Of a stretch of DNA of 48,729 bases, positions 23,057-32,049 are shown piece by piece. Every line of letters begins with the position of its first letter. Position 1 is the first letter of the stretch. A program made the position numbers and the translations under genes. Below the pieces are notes generated by a model. It did not search any database, had not been told where the DNA came from, and worked only from the letters and a program-made list of their open reading frames with translations. The stretch comes from a virus, in IMG/VR virus record IMGVR_UViG_3300008262_004929, positions 1 to 48,729 of that record. One strand, written 5' to 3'.

Positions 23057-24271
23057 ATGAAAAAAACATTATTATCTCTAGCAATTATAACAACCTTAAC
23101 AGGATGTGCTACAAGTTCTGCTATCAGAGAAAAAATTACAGGTAATCAATTTGACGAACCACAAGTTGAACAAAGTACTCTTTTAAAGAAAGATACCTAT
23201 AAAGTTGCGCCGCCCGAAGGCGGCCCTATTGCTGTAGCAGTTTATCAGTTTATGGATAAAACTGGCCAGCGTAAAAGTATTCAAAATATTGCAAGTTTAA
23301 GTTCTGCTGTGACACAAGGTGCTGAAGGGTACCTAATAAAAGCATTGCAAGATGCAGGTGATGCTAGATGGTTTGTAGTCCTTGAAAGAGTTGGATTAGA
23401 TAACTTAATTAAAGAACGACAAATGATACGTCAAATGAGAGAACAATATCAAGGCAAAGACGCTAAACCTTTACCGCCAATGATGTTTGCCGGAGTTATA
23501 GTCGAAGGTGCTATTGTTGGCTATGATTCAAATACTATAACTGGTGGAAGCGGGTTTAGATTGTTAGGTATTGGGGCTACAACCCAATATCAAAGCGACA
23601 CAGTAACAGTTGTTTTAAGAACAGTATCAGTGAGCACTGGTGAAGTTCTCACTTCAGTAACTGTAACAAAAACTGTCCTAAGCTACATGGACAAGTTTGG
23701 TGTATTAAAATTTGTAGAACAAGGCACCCAGGCAGTAGAGGCAGAAACAGGTGCTAGCATCAATGAAAGTATTAACAAAGCAACTAATCTTGCAATACAA
23801 GCAGCTGTAGTTGGCACAATACGAGAAGGTGCTAGAAAAGGCCACTGGTCATTTAAAGTTGAAAAACCAGTTGAACCGGTGGTAAAAAAGGAAGAGGAGA
23901 AAAAGAATGAGCTGGTTCAAACGAACACCGCACCGCCAGAAATTTCAAAACCTTCCGCCGACGCAACCAATGCTAATGGAACAGAAAATAGCACAACTGT
24001 CAATAACATTGTCGACGGATCTGGCTCCCCAGTTACATCAGGGATACCAAATAGCACTGAACAAAACACGACACAAACAGACAAAAAACAAATAGGAATT
24101 GTAACAGACTGGGTAAACTTAAGATTAGGATCTAATCAAAACAGCGATAAAATTTTAAGATTAAAACCAGAGACAACAGTAGAGATCCTCAATACCGCCG
24201 GGGAACACTATTTTATTCGTTATGACGAGAAAGAGGGGTGGGTAGCAAAAAAATTTATTAAGGTACAATAA
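23057..24271 (+). CDS. csgG: Curli secretion channel CsgG homologue with C-terminal SH3-like domain
   Basis: 404-aa outer-membrane lipoprotein with lipobox LTGC (acylated C17). The CsgG core includes PIAVAVYQFMDKTGQRKS, WFVVLERVGLDNLIKERQM and AGVIVEGAIVGYDSNTITGG, and then SDTVTVVLRTVSVSTGEVL. It forms the nonameric export pore for amyloid subunits. Unlike E. coli CsgG (277 aa) it continues through a low-complexity linker into an SH3b-like domain (about 345-404: IVTDWVNLRLGSNQ...EGWVAKKFIKV) that could bind peptidoglycan. Confidence 0.92.
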   Translation: MKKTLLSLAIITTLTGCATSSAIREKITGNQFDEPQVEQSTLLKKDTYKVAPPEGGPIAVAVYQFMDKTGQRKSIQNIASLSSAVTQGAEGYLIKALQDAGDARWFVVLERVGLDNLIKERQMIRQMREQYQGKDAKPLPPMMFAGVIVEGAIVGYDSNTITGGSGFRLLGIGATTQYQSDTVTVVLRTVSVSTGEVLTSVTVTKTVLSYMDKFGVLKFVEQGTQAVEAETGASINESINKATNLAIQAAVVGTIREGARKGHWSFKVEKPVEPVVKKEEEKKNELVQTNTAPPEISKPSADATNANGTENSTTVNNIVDGSGSPVTSGIPNSTEQNTTQTDKKQIGIVTDWVNLRLGSNQNSDKILRLKPETTVEILNTAGEHYFIRYDEKEGWVAKKFIKVQ

Positions 24272-24299
24272 TAACAACAACCGTACCTAGGAGCGAAAA

Positions 24300-25097
24300 A
24301 TGATTAAAAATAATTATGGTAAAATGGCCTTCATTATGGCGGCCATGTTTTGGGGTTCTGGAGCTTCAGCACAAACAGCAGCAACAGGTCCAAACAAAGT
24401 CTATATTGAACAAGTTGGTAATTCTAATACTGTTACTATTGAACAAGTAGGAGGAACAAACAATGTTGGGGGAACTAACACAACTTCTACTACAGTAAGT
24501 ACTGTATCACCTATTGGAATTACAACACTAGTACCGGAAGCACCAAGTTCTTCTAACTATGCGACCATTACTGGAAGTTCAAACAATTTAACAATGACAC
24601 AAACTGGTAGTAATAACTCAGCCCAGTATAACATTAAAGGCAATAATAATAGTTATACCAGTACAGTAACAGGTAACAGTAACCAAACTAAATTAACTGT
24701 AGGTAATACTACTACCAACGGATTAAGAAACGTTATTACTGAAACTATCACAGGCGATAGTAATATGATTATTCAAAACGTTGTAGGGACTGACAACAGT
24801 ACAGTTACAGCTATAACAGGAAGTAGCAATCAGATTACTAGTGATCAATCAACTAGCTATGGGTCAATCACAAATACAATCAATGGAAGTTCAAATGTGT
24901 TTAATATTCAGCAGATTGATTCAGGACCTCATATTTTAGTTGCAAGTACAACAGGCGATTATAACAGCGTTACTACACAGCAACAGGGAACTAATGCAAC
25001 AACTGTGAACATTCAGACCACAGGAAGTCACAATACAATTACAGTTAGATCCAGTAGCTCTGCAATCGTAGGAGCACAAACAGCTGCACCGAGGTAA
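24300..25097 (+). CDS. Curlin-like amyloid subunit (CsgA/CsgB-like repeats)
   Basis: 265 aa with a signal sequence (about residues 1-25) and many curlin-type strands rich in N, Q, S, T and G. Examples are VYIEQVGNSNTVTIEQVGG, LTMTQTGSNNSAQYN and VFNIQQIDSG, with the N-x5-Q spacing of curlin. It is the probable fibre subunit exported through CsgG. The repeats are irregular and longer than the five of E. coli CsgA. Confidence 0.85.
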   Translation: MIKNNYGKMAFIMAAMFWGSGASAQTAATGPNKVYIEQVGNSNTVTIEQVGGTNNVGGTNTTSTTVSTVSPIGITTLVPEAPSSSNYATITGSSNNLTMTQTGSNNSAQYNIKGNNNSYTSTVTGNSNQTKLTVGNTTTNGLRNVITETITGDSNMIIQNVVGTDNSTVTAITGSSNQITSDQSTSYGSITNTINGSSNVFNIQQIDSGPHILVASTTGDYNSVTTQQQGTNATTVNIQTTGSHNTITVRSSSSAIVGAQTAAPR

Positions 25098-25100
25098 ATT

Positions 25101-26201
25101 ATGCGTCACTTACTGCTATCTTTGTTGTTAGCAACTAATAGTATTGCTCATGCAGGCATTGGTATAGTCGCTGACAGCAAAGGTACAGCATGTCAAATTG
25201 AAAGAAACAAAAAACAATTTTCTGGAATAAAAGGTTCAGAAGTTGAAAGTATGGACACTTATTCAACTGGGGCATGTGTTAGTAATATTACATTTAAAGA
25301 TGATAGCAAAGTTAAAATAACAGAGAATTCTAGACTAGTTATTGATGACTTTGTTTACGATCCAAAAAAATCAGATGCTGGAAAAATAGGAATGAAAGTT
25401 GCTATGGGAACAGTACGCATGGCATCTGGACAAATAGCAAAAACTAATCCTCAATTAGCAAATATTAAAACTCCAACAGCGACTATATCTGTTAGGGGAA
25501 CAGATTTTTCTATGACCGTAGATGAAACAGGTCAAAGTTTAATAATATTACTACCTAGCTGTAAAGACGACAGCGAAATGAAACGTTATGAATTAGATGA
25601 ACAGCGTTGTAAGGTTGGAAAAATTATAGTAGAAAACGGTGCTGGTTCAGTTGAGTTAGACAAAGCCTTTGAAGCAACTTTTGTAATTAGTAATTCAATT
25701 GTACCAACGCCACCGGTTGTAGTTAATACCGTAGAATCAAAGATTAGTAACAATTTAATTTTAGTACAACCTTTTGAAGTTGTAGAAGCTAGAAGAGAAG
25801 CTGCTAAAACAAAAAGAGAAAGAGAGATGGAGGAAATAGAAGTTGAAGCGCAGCGCAGACTAGCCCAACGAGTTAAGGAATCTGCAGAAGCTATTGAGCA
25901 GGCCAGACTTTTAAGAATGCAAGAAGAAGCTGGTAGGTTAGGATGTAATTCTACAACCAGTATTTGTGTGATTTGGGATAAGCCTGATGAATCAGCAATA
26001 TCAGGTAGAGGTAAAGGAATAGCATTTAGAAATACTGAAAATGAACATTATGCAGAAATTAAAACACAGGGATACAGTTCTAATACTACTATCAATGTTA
26101 TTCACAATGATCATTTGGCTACAGAATTAATAGGTGATGGTAGCCCTGGCGGTAACATAGTTAACATAAAACAAAATTCGGGTGTATTAAAAAGAAGATG
26201 A
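25101..26201 (+). CDS. Secreted FecR-domain protein with curlin-like tail
   Basis: 366 aa with a signal peptide ending near AHA-G. A FecR domain covers about residues 45-165 (VKITENSRLVIDDFVYD, GTVRMASGQIAKT, TPTATISVRGTDFSM). A charged coiled coil (about 225-275) and C-terminal curlin-like strands (YAEIKTQGYSSNTTINVIHN) follow. In the curli context it may act as an anchor or nucleator, the role of CsgB (inference). It overlaps the next gene by 4 bases. Confidence 0.78.
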   Translation: MRHLLLSLLLATNSIAHAGIGIVADSKGTACQIERNKKQFSGIKGSEVESMDTYSTGACVSNITFKDDSKVKITENSRLVIDDFVYDPKKSDAGKIGMKVAMGTVRMASGQIAKTNPQLANIKTPTATISVRGTDFSMTVDETGQSLIILLPSCKDDSEMKRYELDEQRCKVGKIIVENGAGSVELDKAFEATFVISNSIVPTPPVVVNTVESKISNNLILVQPFEVVEARREAAKTKREREMEEIEVEAQRRLAQRVKESAEAIEQARLLRMQEEAGRLGCNSTTSICVIWDKPDESAISGRGKGIAFRNTENEHYAEIKTQGYSSNTTINVIHNDHLATELIGDGSPGGNIVNIKQNSGVLKRR

Positions 26202-27880
26202 AACACTGGCGTTTAATTATAGTTGTTGTGTGTCTTGTACTGTTAAGTCCTAAGTCATGGGCAGCACTTACAGATGTAAAATTTGGCCAATATCAGATTG
26301 CTGACAGCCAATGGAATGTTAGTGCCTGCCTTAATACCACTACCTGCCAAATCTATAGCAAACAACCAGGTACTGCTTATAAGATTCCTTGGACATCTGG
26401 TCAGGTACAATGGTCTGCTGGAGACTATATAAAATTTGAACTCAGCGGCAATGCTAGTTACCCTTATCTAGCCAAACAATACAACAGTGCTGGTAATGTT
26501 AAAGCTACGGTTGGTACAGGTAAGATTGTTAATATGGGGCCTGACTATTTCTTCTTTGTGGGCAATGATAACAACACAGGACAGTTATTCAGCGGCTCGT
26601 CGGGCATGAGCAATACTTCGGGTGTTACTTGGACAGGAACACAGAATCCTACAATCCAACAAGCTGATACCTATGCTAATGCTACTTATTCTACTGTGCC
26701 GTTGTCTCAAGGACAAACAGCAACAACAACACCTAGTTCAGGTCAAACTTCTCCAGTACCAACAGCAATTTATAGCAACAGTTCAACAGTTTATATTACT
26801 AATTATTATCCTACCAGCAATAATAGTCCTGCCGGCGAAGGCGCAGTTAATGCATTTGACAACAATCCTAACACTAAGTATCTAAACTTTGATAAGAAGA
26901 ATGCCGGGGTTACAATTAAATTAAATCAAGGACGAGTAGTTACTGGATTTACTTTGACTACAGCTAACGATTTTAGCGGTAGAGATCCTACTAGTTACAA
27001 ACTTTATGGATCAAATGATGGAGTAACTTGGGCATTAATACAAGACGGTTCTTTGTCTCTTAGCGAAACTAGATTCTGGACTAGCCCAACCATAACAGTT
27101 ACAAATACTACAGCCTATGCTTATTATTACATTTACTTTCCAACTACCAAAGCAGGTGAAGGTTGTGGGTTGAACTGTGATAGTATGCAAATTGCTGAGA
27201 TAACCTATTATTATGATGCTAACAATACTACTACTAGTACAGCAACAGGTACTAACGTAACTAACCCTAGCAGTTTTTGTTGCGGCGGCAGTGGTGCTCC
27301 GTTCTCAATCAATCCCTCGTTTAATTCAAGAGTCCAAACATTTGTTAATAGGACTTCAAACGATAATCAAGTTTATATTGATCAAATTGGTAATGCAAAT
27401 ACTATTATAGTAAATCAATCAGGAACAAGGAACAATTTTATAGATTACAAGGGAAACGGGAGTTCTAATACTGTTAACATTACACAAATAGGCACATCTT
27501 CAACTACAGCAAACTATATTGAATTAACATTAGGGACTACAGGAACATCTGCTAATAACAATACAGTAAATTTAACTCAAAATAGCACAGGCGGCATAAA
27601 AGGAGTACTAGCTACAGTCACTGGGAATTCAAATACAGTATTAGTACAACAAAAAGATAGCGGAAGTCATTATGCAGAAGTAAATTTAACCGGCGGAAAT
27701 AAATCGGTAGATGTTCTTCAACAAGGATCAGCAGGACATATGGCTAGCATAGGGTTACATGGCAATCCAACTTCCCTAACAATAACTCAGTCCGGTTCCA
27801 CCCAACAACATTACACTATAAATCATACTTGTACAACAGGTGGCGGCTGCGCACCTATTACAGTAACGCAGGGACAATAA
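26198..27880 (+). CDS. Secreted adhesin-like protein: discoidin/CBM-like domain plus curlin repeats
   Basis: 560 aa with a signal peptide (SPKSWA-A). The N-terminal beta domain is unassigned. Residues about 215-335 resemble an F5/8-type-C (discoidin/CBM32) fold: GEGAVNAFDNNPNTKYLNF, TGFTLTTANDFSGRDPTSYK and LYGSNDGVTW. The last 180 residues are curlin repeats (VYIDQIGNANTIIVNQSG, NTVNITQIG). The fusion suggests a carbohydrate-binding tip or decoration on an amyloid fibre (inference). Confidence 0.8.
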   Translation: MKHWRLIIVVVCLVLLSPKSWAALTDVKFGQYQIADSQWNVSACLNTTTCQIYSKQPGTAYKIPWTSGQVQWSAGDYIKFELSGNASYPYLAKQYNSAGNVKATVGTGKIVNMGPDYFFFVGNDNNTGQLFSGSSGMSNTSGVTWTGTQNPTIQQADTYANATYSTVPLSQGQTATTTPSSGQTSPVPTAIYSNSSTVYITNYYPTSNNSPAGEGAVNAFDNNPNTKYLNFDKKNAGVTIKLNQGRVVTGFTLTTANDFSGRDPTSYKLYGSNDGVTWALIQDGSLSLSETRFWTSPTITVTNTTAYAYYYIYFPTTKAGEGCGLNCDSMQIAEITYYYDANNTTTSTATGTNVTNPSSFCCGGSGAPFSINPSFNSRVQTFVNRTSNDNQVYIDQIGNANTIIVNQSGTRNNFIDYKGNGSSNTVNITQIGTSSTTANYIELTLGTTGTSANNNTVNLTQNSTGGIKGVLATVTGNSNTVLVQQKDSGSHYAEVNLTGGNKSVDVLQQGSAGHMASIGLHGNPTSLTITQSGSTQQHYTINHTCTTGGGCAPITVTQGQ

Positions 27881-27902
27881 ATATTGTTTTAAGGAGTAAG
27901 CC

Positions 27903-28199
27903 ATGCGTACACTTGCATTGGCGTTCCTATTTTGCCTAGCAAGCCCTATAGCCAACGCCCAGTTCAGATATGAATATCCAGTAATTTGTGATAGCACTCA
28001 AAAACTAATCGAAAGTCTTACCGTTAATTTCAAAGAAAAATTATCTTGGACTGGTAAACACGTAGAAGACAAATCAAGATACTCACTATGGGTTAATGAA
28101 AAAACAGGCAGTTGGACATTATTAAAAATGAATCCAGAAGTTGCCTGCATATTAGGAGTAGGTGACGAGTCTAAAATTATGCTAGGTGAAGGTGTATAA
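27903..28199 (+). CDS. Small secreted protein (98 aa)
   Basis: Signal peptide (MRTLALAFLFCLASPIANA) followed by an 80-aa mature domain with two cysteines (VICDS and VACIL, a possible disulfide) and YSLWVNEKTGSWTLLKM. Similar small exported proteins occur in marine phages and bacteria, with no known function. Last of the secreted gene run; an AAGGAG ribosome site precedes it. Confidence 0.65.
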   Translation: MRTLALAFLFCLASPIANAQFRYEYPVICDSTQKLIESLTVNFKEKLSWTGKHVEDKSRYSLWVNEKTGSWTLLKMNPEVACILGVGDESKIMLGEGV

Positions 28200-28202
28200 A
28201 TA
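28195..28202 (+). promoter_or_regulatory. T4-type late promoter box
   Basis: Exact TATAAATA overlapping the stop of the upstream gene and ending 4 bases before ATG 28207. Confidence 0.6.
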
Positions 28203-28206
28203 GCTC

Positions 28207-29229
28207 ATGCTATTAAATAAGTCTTTACATTCTTTAGTAATTAATCATCACTTTAGACAAGAATTAGAAAATAAACCGATTTATAATTTTCCTTTATCGA
28301 TGAATAATCCTGAAGATTGGGATTCTCTACTTCAAAATTTTACTTGGGACAAAAACAAATATCACGGTATTATTTTAGATGCCTTTCACGAAGCACCTGA
28401 AGAATGGAGAATAACTAAGTTTGCTTTAAAACTAATCTCATTAGGTGTTCCCCCAGAAAAGATTTTATGGATAGATAGTGGTTTTAATCTACCAAGCGAA
28501 ATAAAACATATTAGTTTTCCAGTGTTTTTAAATTCTTATAAGGACGAAACTACTTCTGTAGTTCCTTATAACAATCGAACAAAAATGTTTTTAGCATTAG
28601 CAAGAAATCCAAAGACCCAAAGAGTTAAATTTATCATAGAACTACTAAAATTAAATTTAGATCAAATGTCTGTGATTACTTGTGGTTGCGGAAAAGAATC
28701 ATTTGACAATAAAGACGTTTATTATTTTGTTCCAGAAGAATATAAAAGTTCCTTCCCAATATTACTTAATTCAAAAACAGTAGATATTAGAGAACTAAAC
28801 ATAATAGAAGAAGAATTTAAAAATTGCATGTTCAATGTAGTTCTAGAAACTAGTTTTGAAAATATATTTCCTAACACCGGATGGGACAGACATTTTTACA
28901 CAGAAAAAACAGGCAAGGCATTTTTCTTAGAACAGATTCCGTTATTTCTTGCTAAAAAAGGATACGTTGCAAAATTACGCAATTTAGGATTTGAGTTATT
29001 TGATGATATTGTTGATCATCACTATGATAGCATAGATGATCCCGTTGAACGAATACATGCATTATCTTTAGAATGTTTACGTTTATCTAAACAAAATTTA
29101 GATTATTATAAAAATATTCAAGGACTAGAAAAAAAGTTTATACATAATAAACAGTTAAGATTAACTTTGGCAGAAAAACTAGATAAAATAGCGTTAACAG
29201 AGCTACAAAACTGGATTCAATCGATGTAA
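28207..29229 (+). CDS. Glycosyltransferase-like phage protein (340 aa)
   Basis: The C-terminal half has FYTEKTGKAFFLEQIPLFLA, then VAKLRNLGFELFDDIVDHHYDSIDDPVERI. This resembles the donor-binding region of GT10-like (fucosyltransferase-type) or related viral proteins (TEKT...QPF...LR..GF.TF...YD). The N-terminal half is not recognised. No ribosome binding site is apparent; a late box abuts the ATG. Treat the glycosyltransferase call as tentative. Confidence 0.4.
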   Translation: MLLNKSLHSLVINHHFRQELENKPIYNFPLSMNNPEDWDSLLQNFTWDKNKYHGIILDAFHEAPEEWRITKFALKLISLGVPPEKILWIDSGFNLPSEIKHISFPVFLNSYKDETTSVVPYNNRTKMFLALARNPKTQRVKFIIELLKLNLDQMSVITCGCGKESFDNKDVYYFVPEEYKSSFPILLNSKTVDIRELNIIEEEFKNCMFNVVLETSFENIFPNTGWDRHFYTEKTGKAFFLEQIPLFLAKKGYVAKLRNLGFELFDDIVDHHYDSIDDPVERIHALSLECLRLSKQNLDYYKNIQGLEKKFIHNKQLRLTLAEKLDKIALTELQNWIQSM

Positions 29230-29237
29230 AATAACCA

Positions 29238-29245
29238 GATAAATA
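29238..29245 (+). promoter_or_regulatory. Late-promoter-like box
   Basis: GATAAATA ending 7 bases before ATG 29253; the same close spacing as at 19761. Confidence 0.5.
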
Positions 29246-29252
29246 TTGTACT

Positions 29253-31253
29253 ATGAAAAATACTCTCAATATTAAAAAAATTTTAGTTAGTCCGTGGACA
29301 GCACTATTAACACTAGCGTTAGTAATAGGAATTCGTATCGCTGATCCAACGTTTGTAGAGTCAGTTAGACTACGCTATTTTGATACATTAATTACAAGTA
29401 AAGTATCAACAGAAAATAACATTTATACAGTTAACATAGATGAAAATGCACTAGACAAGTATGGGCAATGGCCTTTTAATAGGCAGATACATGCAGACTT
29501 AATTGAAGATTTGTATAAACGTGGTGCTGGTTTGGTAGTTTTTAATGTGTTGATGACTGAAAAAGATCGACAGGGTGGTGACAGCGCATTAGCGGCAACA
29601 CTCAATGAATTCCCAGTAGTCTTTCCTCATATGCCTGCTGATAGAAATAAAAATACTCCACGCAAACCAAGCACGGCGGTGATAGGAGCTGATTATTCTG
29701 AAATGATTGTAACTTATCCTGGAATAATTGCTAACGTTCCTGAAGTAGAAAAACGTGCTGCAGGAACAGGTGTTGTAAACACATTGCCAGAAGTAGACGG
29801 TGTTAGCCGAAGATTGCCATTGGTAATAGCTGTTGATGGAGTTGTTTACCCTAGTCTTGCGATGGAGGCATTACGTGTAGCTGCAGGAGATTCTACAACA
29901 CAAATAAAATTGTTTGAAGGTGGCGTAGAAAAAATGCGTATACCAAAGTTTGGTCCTATTAGTACAGATTCTTTAGGAAGAGTTTGGGTCGATTGGAGCC
30001 AAAAAAGTAAATCAGTTTCTATGACTGAATTACCTAAAGACTTTGGCGGTGCTGTTGTTATTGTTGGTGTTGCTGCAGCAGGATTAGGAAATCCTGTGCC
30101 AACAGCTATAGGAAGCGTGTGGCCACATGAAGTACAAGCATCATTGTTAGGTACAATGTTTAATAACATTGTAATAGAGCGACCTGATTATGCTGATGGA
30201 GTTGAGATAATTGGTTTGCTTGTGTTTGGATTATTAATAATTTTCTTATCGAGGTGGACCTATGTGGGACTTTCTTTCGCTGTTATTAGTGTCGTCGCCG
30301 TTGCTCCTAGTACTTGGTATCTCTACTCAAACTTCTCCATACTGGGAGACGCGACATCAGGGACGTTTGGTCTTATACTGCTATCTTTGCACGTTTATGG
30401 CGTTAAGTTTGTAAGTGAGTTCTTACAGAAGCAGGCAATCAAGAAACAGTTTGCTGGATACTGTTCAAAAGAAGTAGTAGAAATGCTACAGAAAGATCCA
30501 GACCTAATTAAGCGTGGTGTACGCAAAGACGTTAGTGTAATGTTTAGTGACCTACGTGGATTTACTCCTATTGGTGAACACTACGGTGATGACGTAGGTG
30601 GACTTGGCAAGTATATGAATGGTTATATGGATGCTATCAGCAAACCTATTATGGACAACAAGGGTATGGTCATCAAGTATGTAGGTATTGTTGCTGTTGG
30701 CTTACAAATGTTAGATGCTGTAGACGCATATACCAAAGAGATGGAAGCACAGGGCTTACCGCCTGCCGCAATGGGTTGGGGTTGCAACACAGGTATTGGC
30801 TTTATTGGTGAGATGGGGTCGACTGACCGTCACAGCTACGACATCCTAGGTGATATGGTTTCAACGGCCGCACGACTAGAAGCACGTTGTAAAGCCTACG
30901 GCGTGTTAGCTATCATCGGTGCTGAAACATACAACAGAACTAAAGATGATTTCTGTTACTTGTACTTAGATAACTTACAACCTAAAGGTAAGACTGTAGC
31001 AGATGCTATCTATACAGTATTGCGTACAAACGGTGCTGACTATTCGGCAGACATTGCAGTTCATGATACAATGCATGATTTATATAAACAGAAAAAGTTT
31101 GATAACGCAGCCGCAATGTGTGCTAATATGAAAGGGTTGTTTGACGGCCAAATGGACAAGTACTACAAAATATGGATTGAACGTTGCGAGTTTATGAAGC
31201 AACAAGATTTACCAAGTAATTGGAACGGCGAATTTATTGCCCACGAAAAATGA
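29253..31253 (+). CDS. CHASE2-domain class III nucleotidyl cyclase-like protein, catalytic domain shortened
   Basis: 666 aa. One N-terminal membrane helix is followed by an extracytoplasmic CHASE2 sensor (about 30-310: YTVNIDENALDKYGQWPFNR, GVVNTLPEVDGVSRRLPL). Membrane helices follow (about 315-385), then a class III cyclase domain (SVMFSDLRGFTPIGE first-metal Asp, YDILGDMVSTAARLEA). Compared with CHASE2 cyclases, about 22 residues are missing after IKYVG. That loss includes the second metal-binding Asp and the AFWGAPL segment. The usual N of the V-N-x-A-x-R motif is S. Catalysis is therefore doubtful; it may be a sensor or inactive partner. Confidence 0.85.
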   Translation: MKNTLNIKKILVSPWTALLTLALVIGIRIADPTFVESVRLRYFDTLITSKVSTENNIYTVNIDENALDKYGQWPFNRQIHADLIEDLYKRGAGLVVFNVLMTEKDRQGGDSALAATLNEFPVVFPHMPADRNKNTPRKPSTAVIGADYSEMIVTYPGIIANVPEVEKRAAGTGVVNTLPEVDGVSRRLPLVIAVDGVVYPSLAMEALRVAAGDSTTQIKLFEGGVEKMRIPKFGPISTDSLGRVWVDWSQKSKSVSMTELPKDFGGAVVIVGVAAAGLGNPVPTAIGSVWPHEVQASLLGTMFNNIVIERPDYADGVEIIGLLVFGLLIIFLSRWTYVGLSFAVISVVAVAPSTWYLYSNFSILGDATSGTFGLILLSLHVYGVKFVSEFLQKQAIKKQFAGYCSKEVVEMLQKDPDLIKRGVRKDVSVMFSDLRGFTPIGEHYGDDVGGLGKYMNGYMDAISKPIMDNKGMVIKYVGIVAVGLQMLDAVDAYTKEMEAQGLPPAAMGWGCNTGIGFIGEMGSTDRHSYDILGDMVSTAARLEARCKAYGVLAIIGAETYNRTKDDFCYLYLDNLQPKGKTVADAIYTVLRTNGADYSADIAVHDTMHDLYKQKKFDNAAAMCANMKGLFDGQMDKYYKIWIERCEFMKQQDLPSNWNGEFIAHEK

Positions 31254-31414
31254 TCTACACACCTATAAATTGGTGGTTTGACTATACTGTATGGTTGATG
31301 CTACAATATAAGTTTATGACACCAGCAAAAATGATTAGTGTTAACGAAGATATGGAAGAGTATCTTAAGCATTTTAGTTTGAATGGAATAAAACAATTTA
31401 GTATTTGTAGATAA
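31250..31414 (+). CDS. Small hypothetical protein (54 aa)
   Basis: ATG overlaps the preceding TGA (ATGA). The product is MIYTPINWWFDYTVWLMLQY followed by a charged region, an aromatic and possibly membrane-associated N-terminus. The stop overlaps the next ATG. Coupling on both sides supports it; the function is unknown. Confidence 0.55.
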   Translation: MIYTPINWWFDYTVWLMLQYKFMTPAKMISVNEDMEEYLKHFSLNGIKQFSICR

Positions 31415-32046
31415 TGCCTACTATTGCCTTGTTCATACATCAACCCATATGTGCAGTTGACTCTGCTAATGGTATTATTAAAGCATTGTCTGGACACTAT
31501 AATTTTAAATTATTTTCAAGAGATTGGGTATCGCCAAAATTTTTTGATGACGTTGATATAGTTTGTTTTCCAGGCGGCTTTGGTGATTGTGATCGATATG
31601 ACACATTAATGCAATGGAATGCTGATTCTATAAGAGAATTTATTAACAAAGGCGGAAAGTATTTAGGAATTTGTATGGGTGCTTATTGGGCAGATCAAGA
31701 CTATCTTAATATATTAAATAATGCTAGGGTTGTCCAATATATTAAACAACCAAATACAGATACAAGAAGACCCCACCCTAAGGCTATGCCCGTAACGTGG
31801 AACGGACAACAAGAAAGGATGTACTTCTATGACGGCTGTGCATTTGTTGGTGATAATATGGACGTTGTGGCTACCTACAGCAATGGCGACCCTATGGCTG
31901 TTATACAAGGAAAAGTTGGGTTAATTGGTTGCCATTTAGAAAGTGAGCAATGGTGGTATGATAAGCGGTATTTACAACCACATTGGCATCAAGAAAAGCA
32001 TTATCCATTATTATTAGAATTTGTTAACAAATTAGTCACTGTATAA
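31414..32046 (+). CDS. Class I glutamine amidotransferase-like protein (BPL_N family)
   Basis: 210 aa with a GATase1 fold similar to the N-terminal domain of eukaryotic biotin-protein ligase (BPL_N). The nucleophile elbow is GICMGAYWAD and the His-x-Glu partners are in GLIGCHLESE. FPGGFGD is the early glycine turn. BPL_N proteins are known in bacteria and phages but their substrate is unknown. It lies between the cyclase-like gene and a D,D-peptidase. Confidence 0.8.
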   Translation: MPTIALFIHQPICAVDSANGIIKALSGHYNFKLFSRDWVSPKFFDDVDIVCFPGGFGDCDRYDTLMQWNADSIREFINKGGKYLGICMGAYWADQDYLNILNNARVVQYIKQPNTDTRRPHPKAMPVTWNGQQERMYFYDGCAFVGDNMDVVATYSNGDPMAVIQGKVGLIGCHLESEQWWYDKRYLQPHWHQEKHYPLLLEFVNKLVTV

Positions 32047-32049
32047 ATT

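Noticed and set aside
24300-27880. CRISPR-like or tandem DNA repeats in the curlin genes
   Set aside because: The periodicity is at protein level (N/Q-rich strands); no exact direct DNA repeats with spacers.
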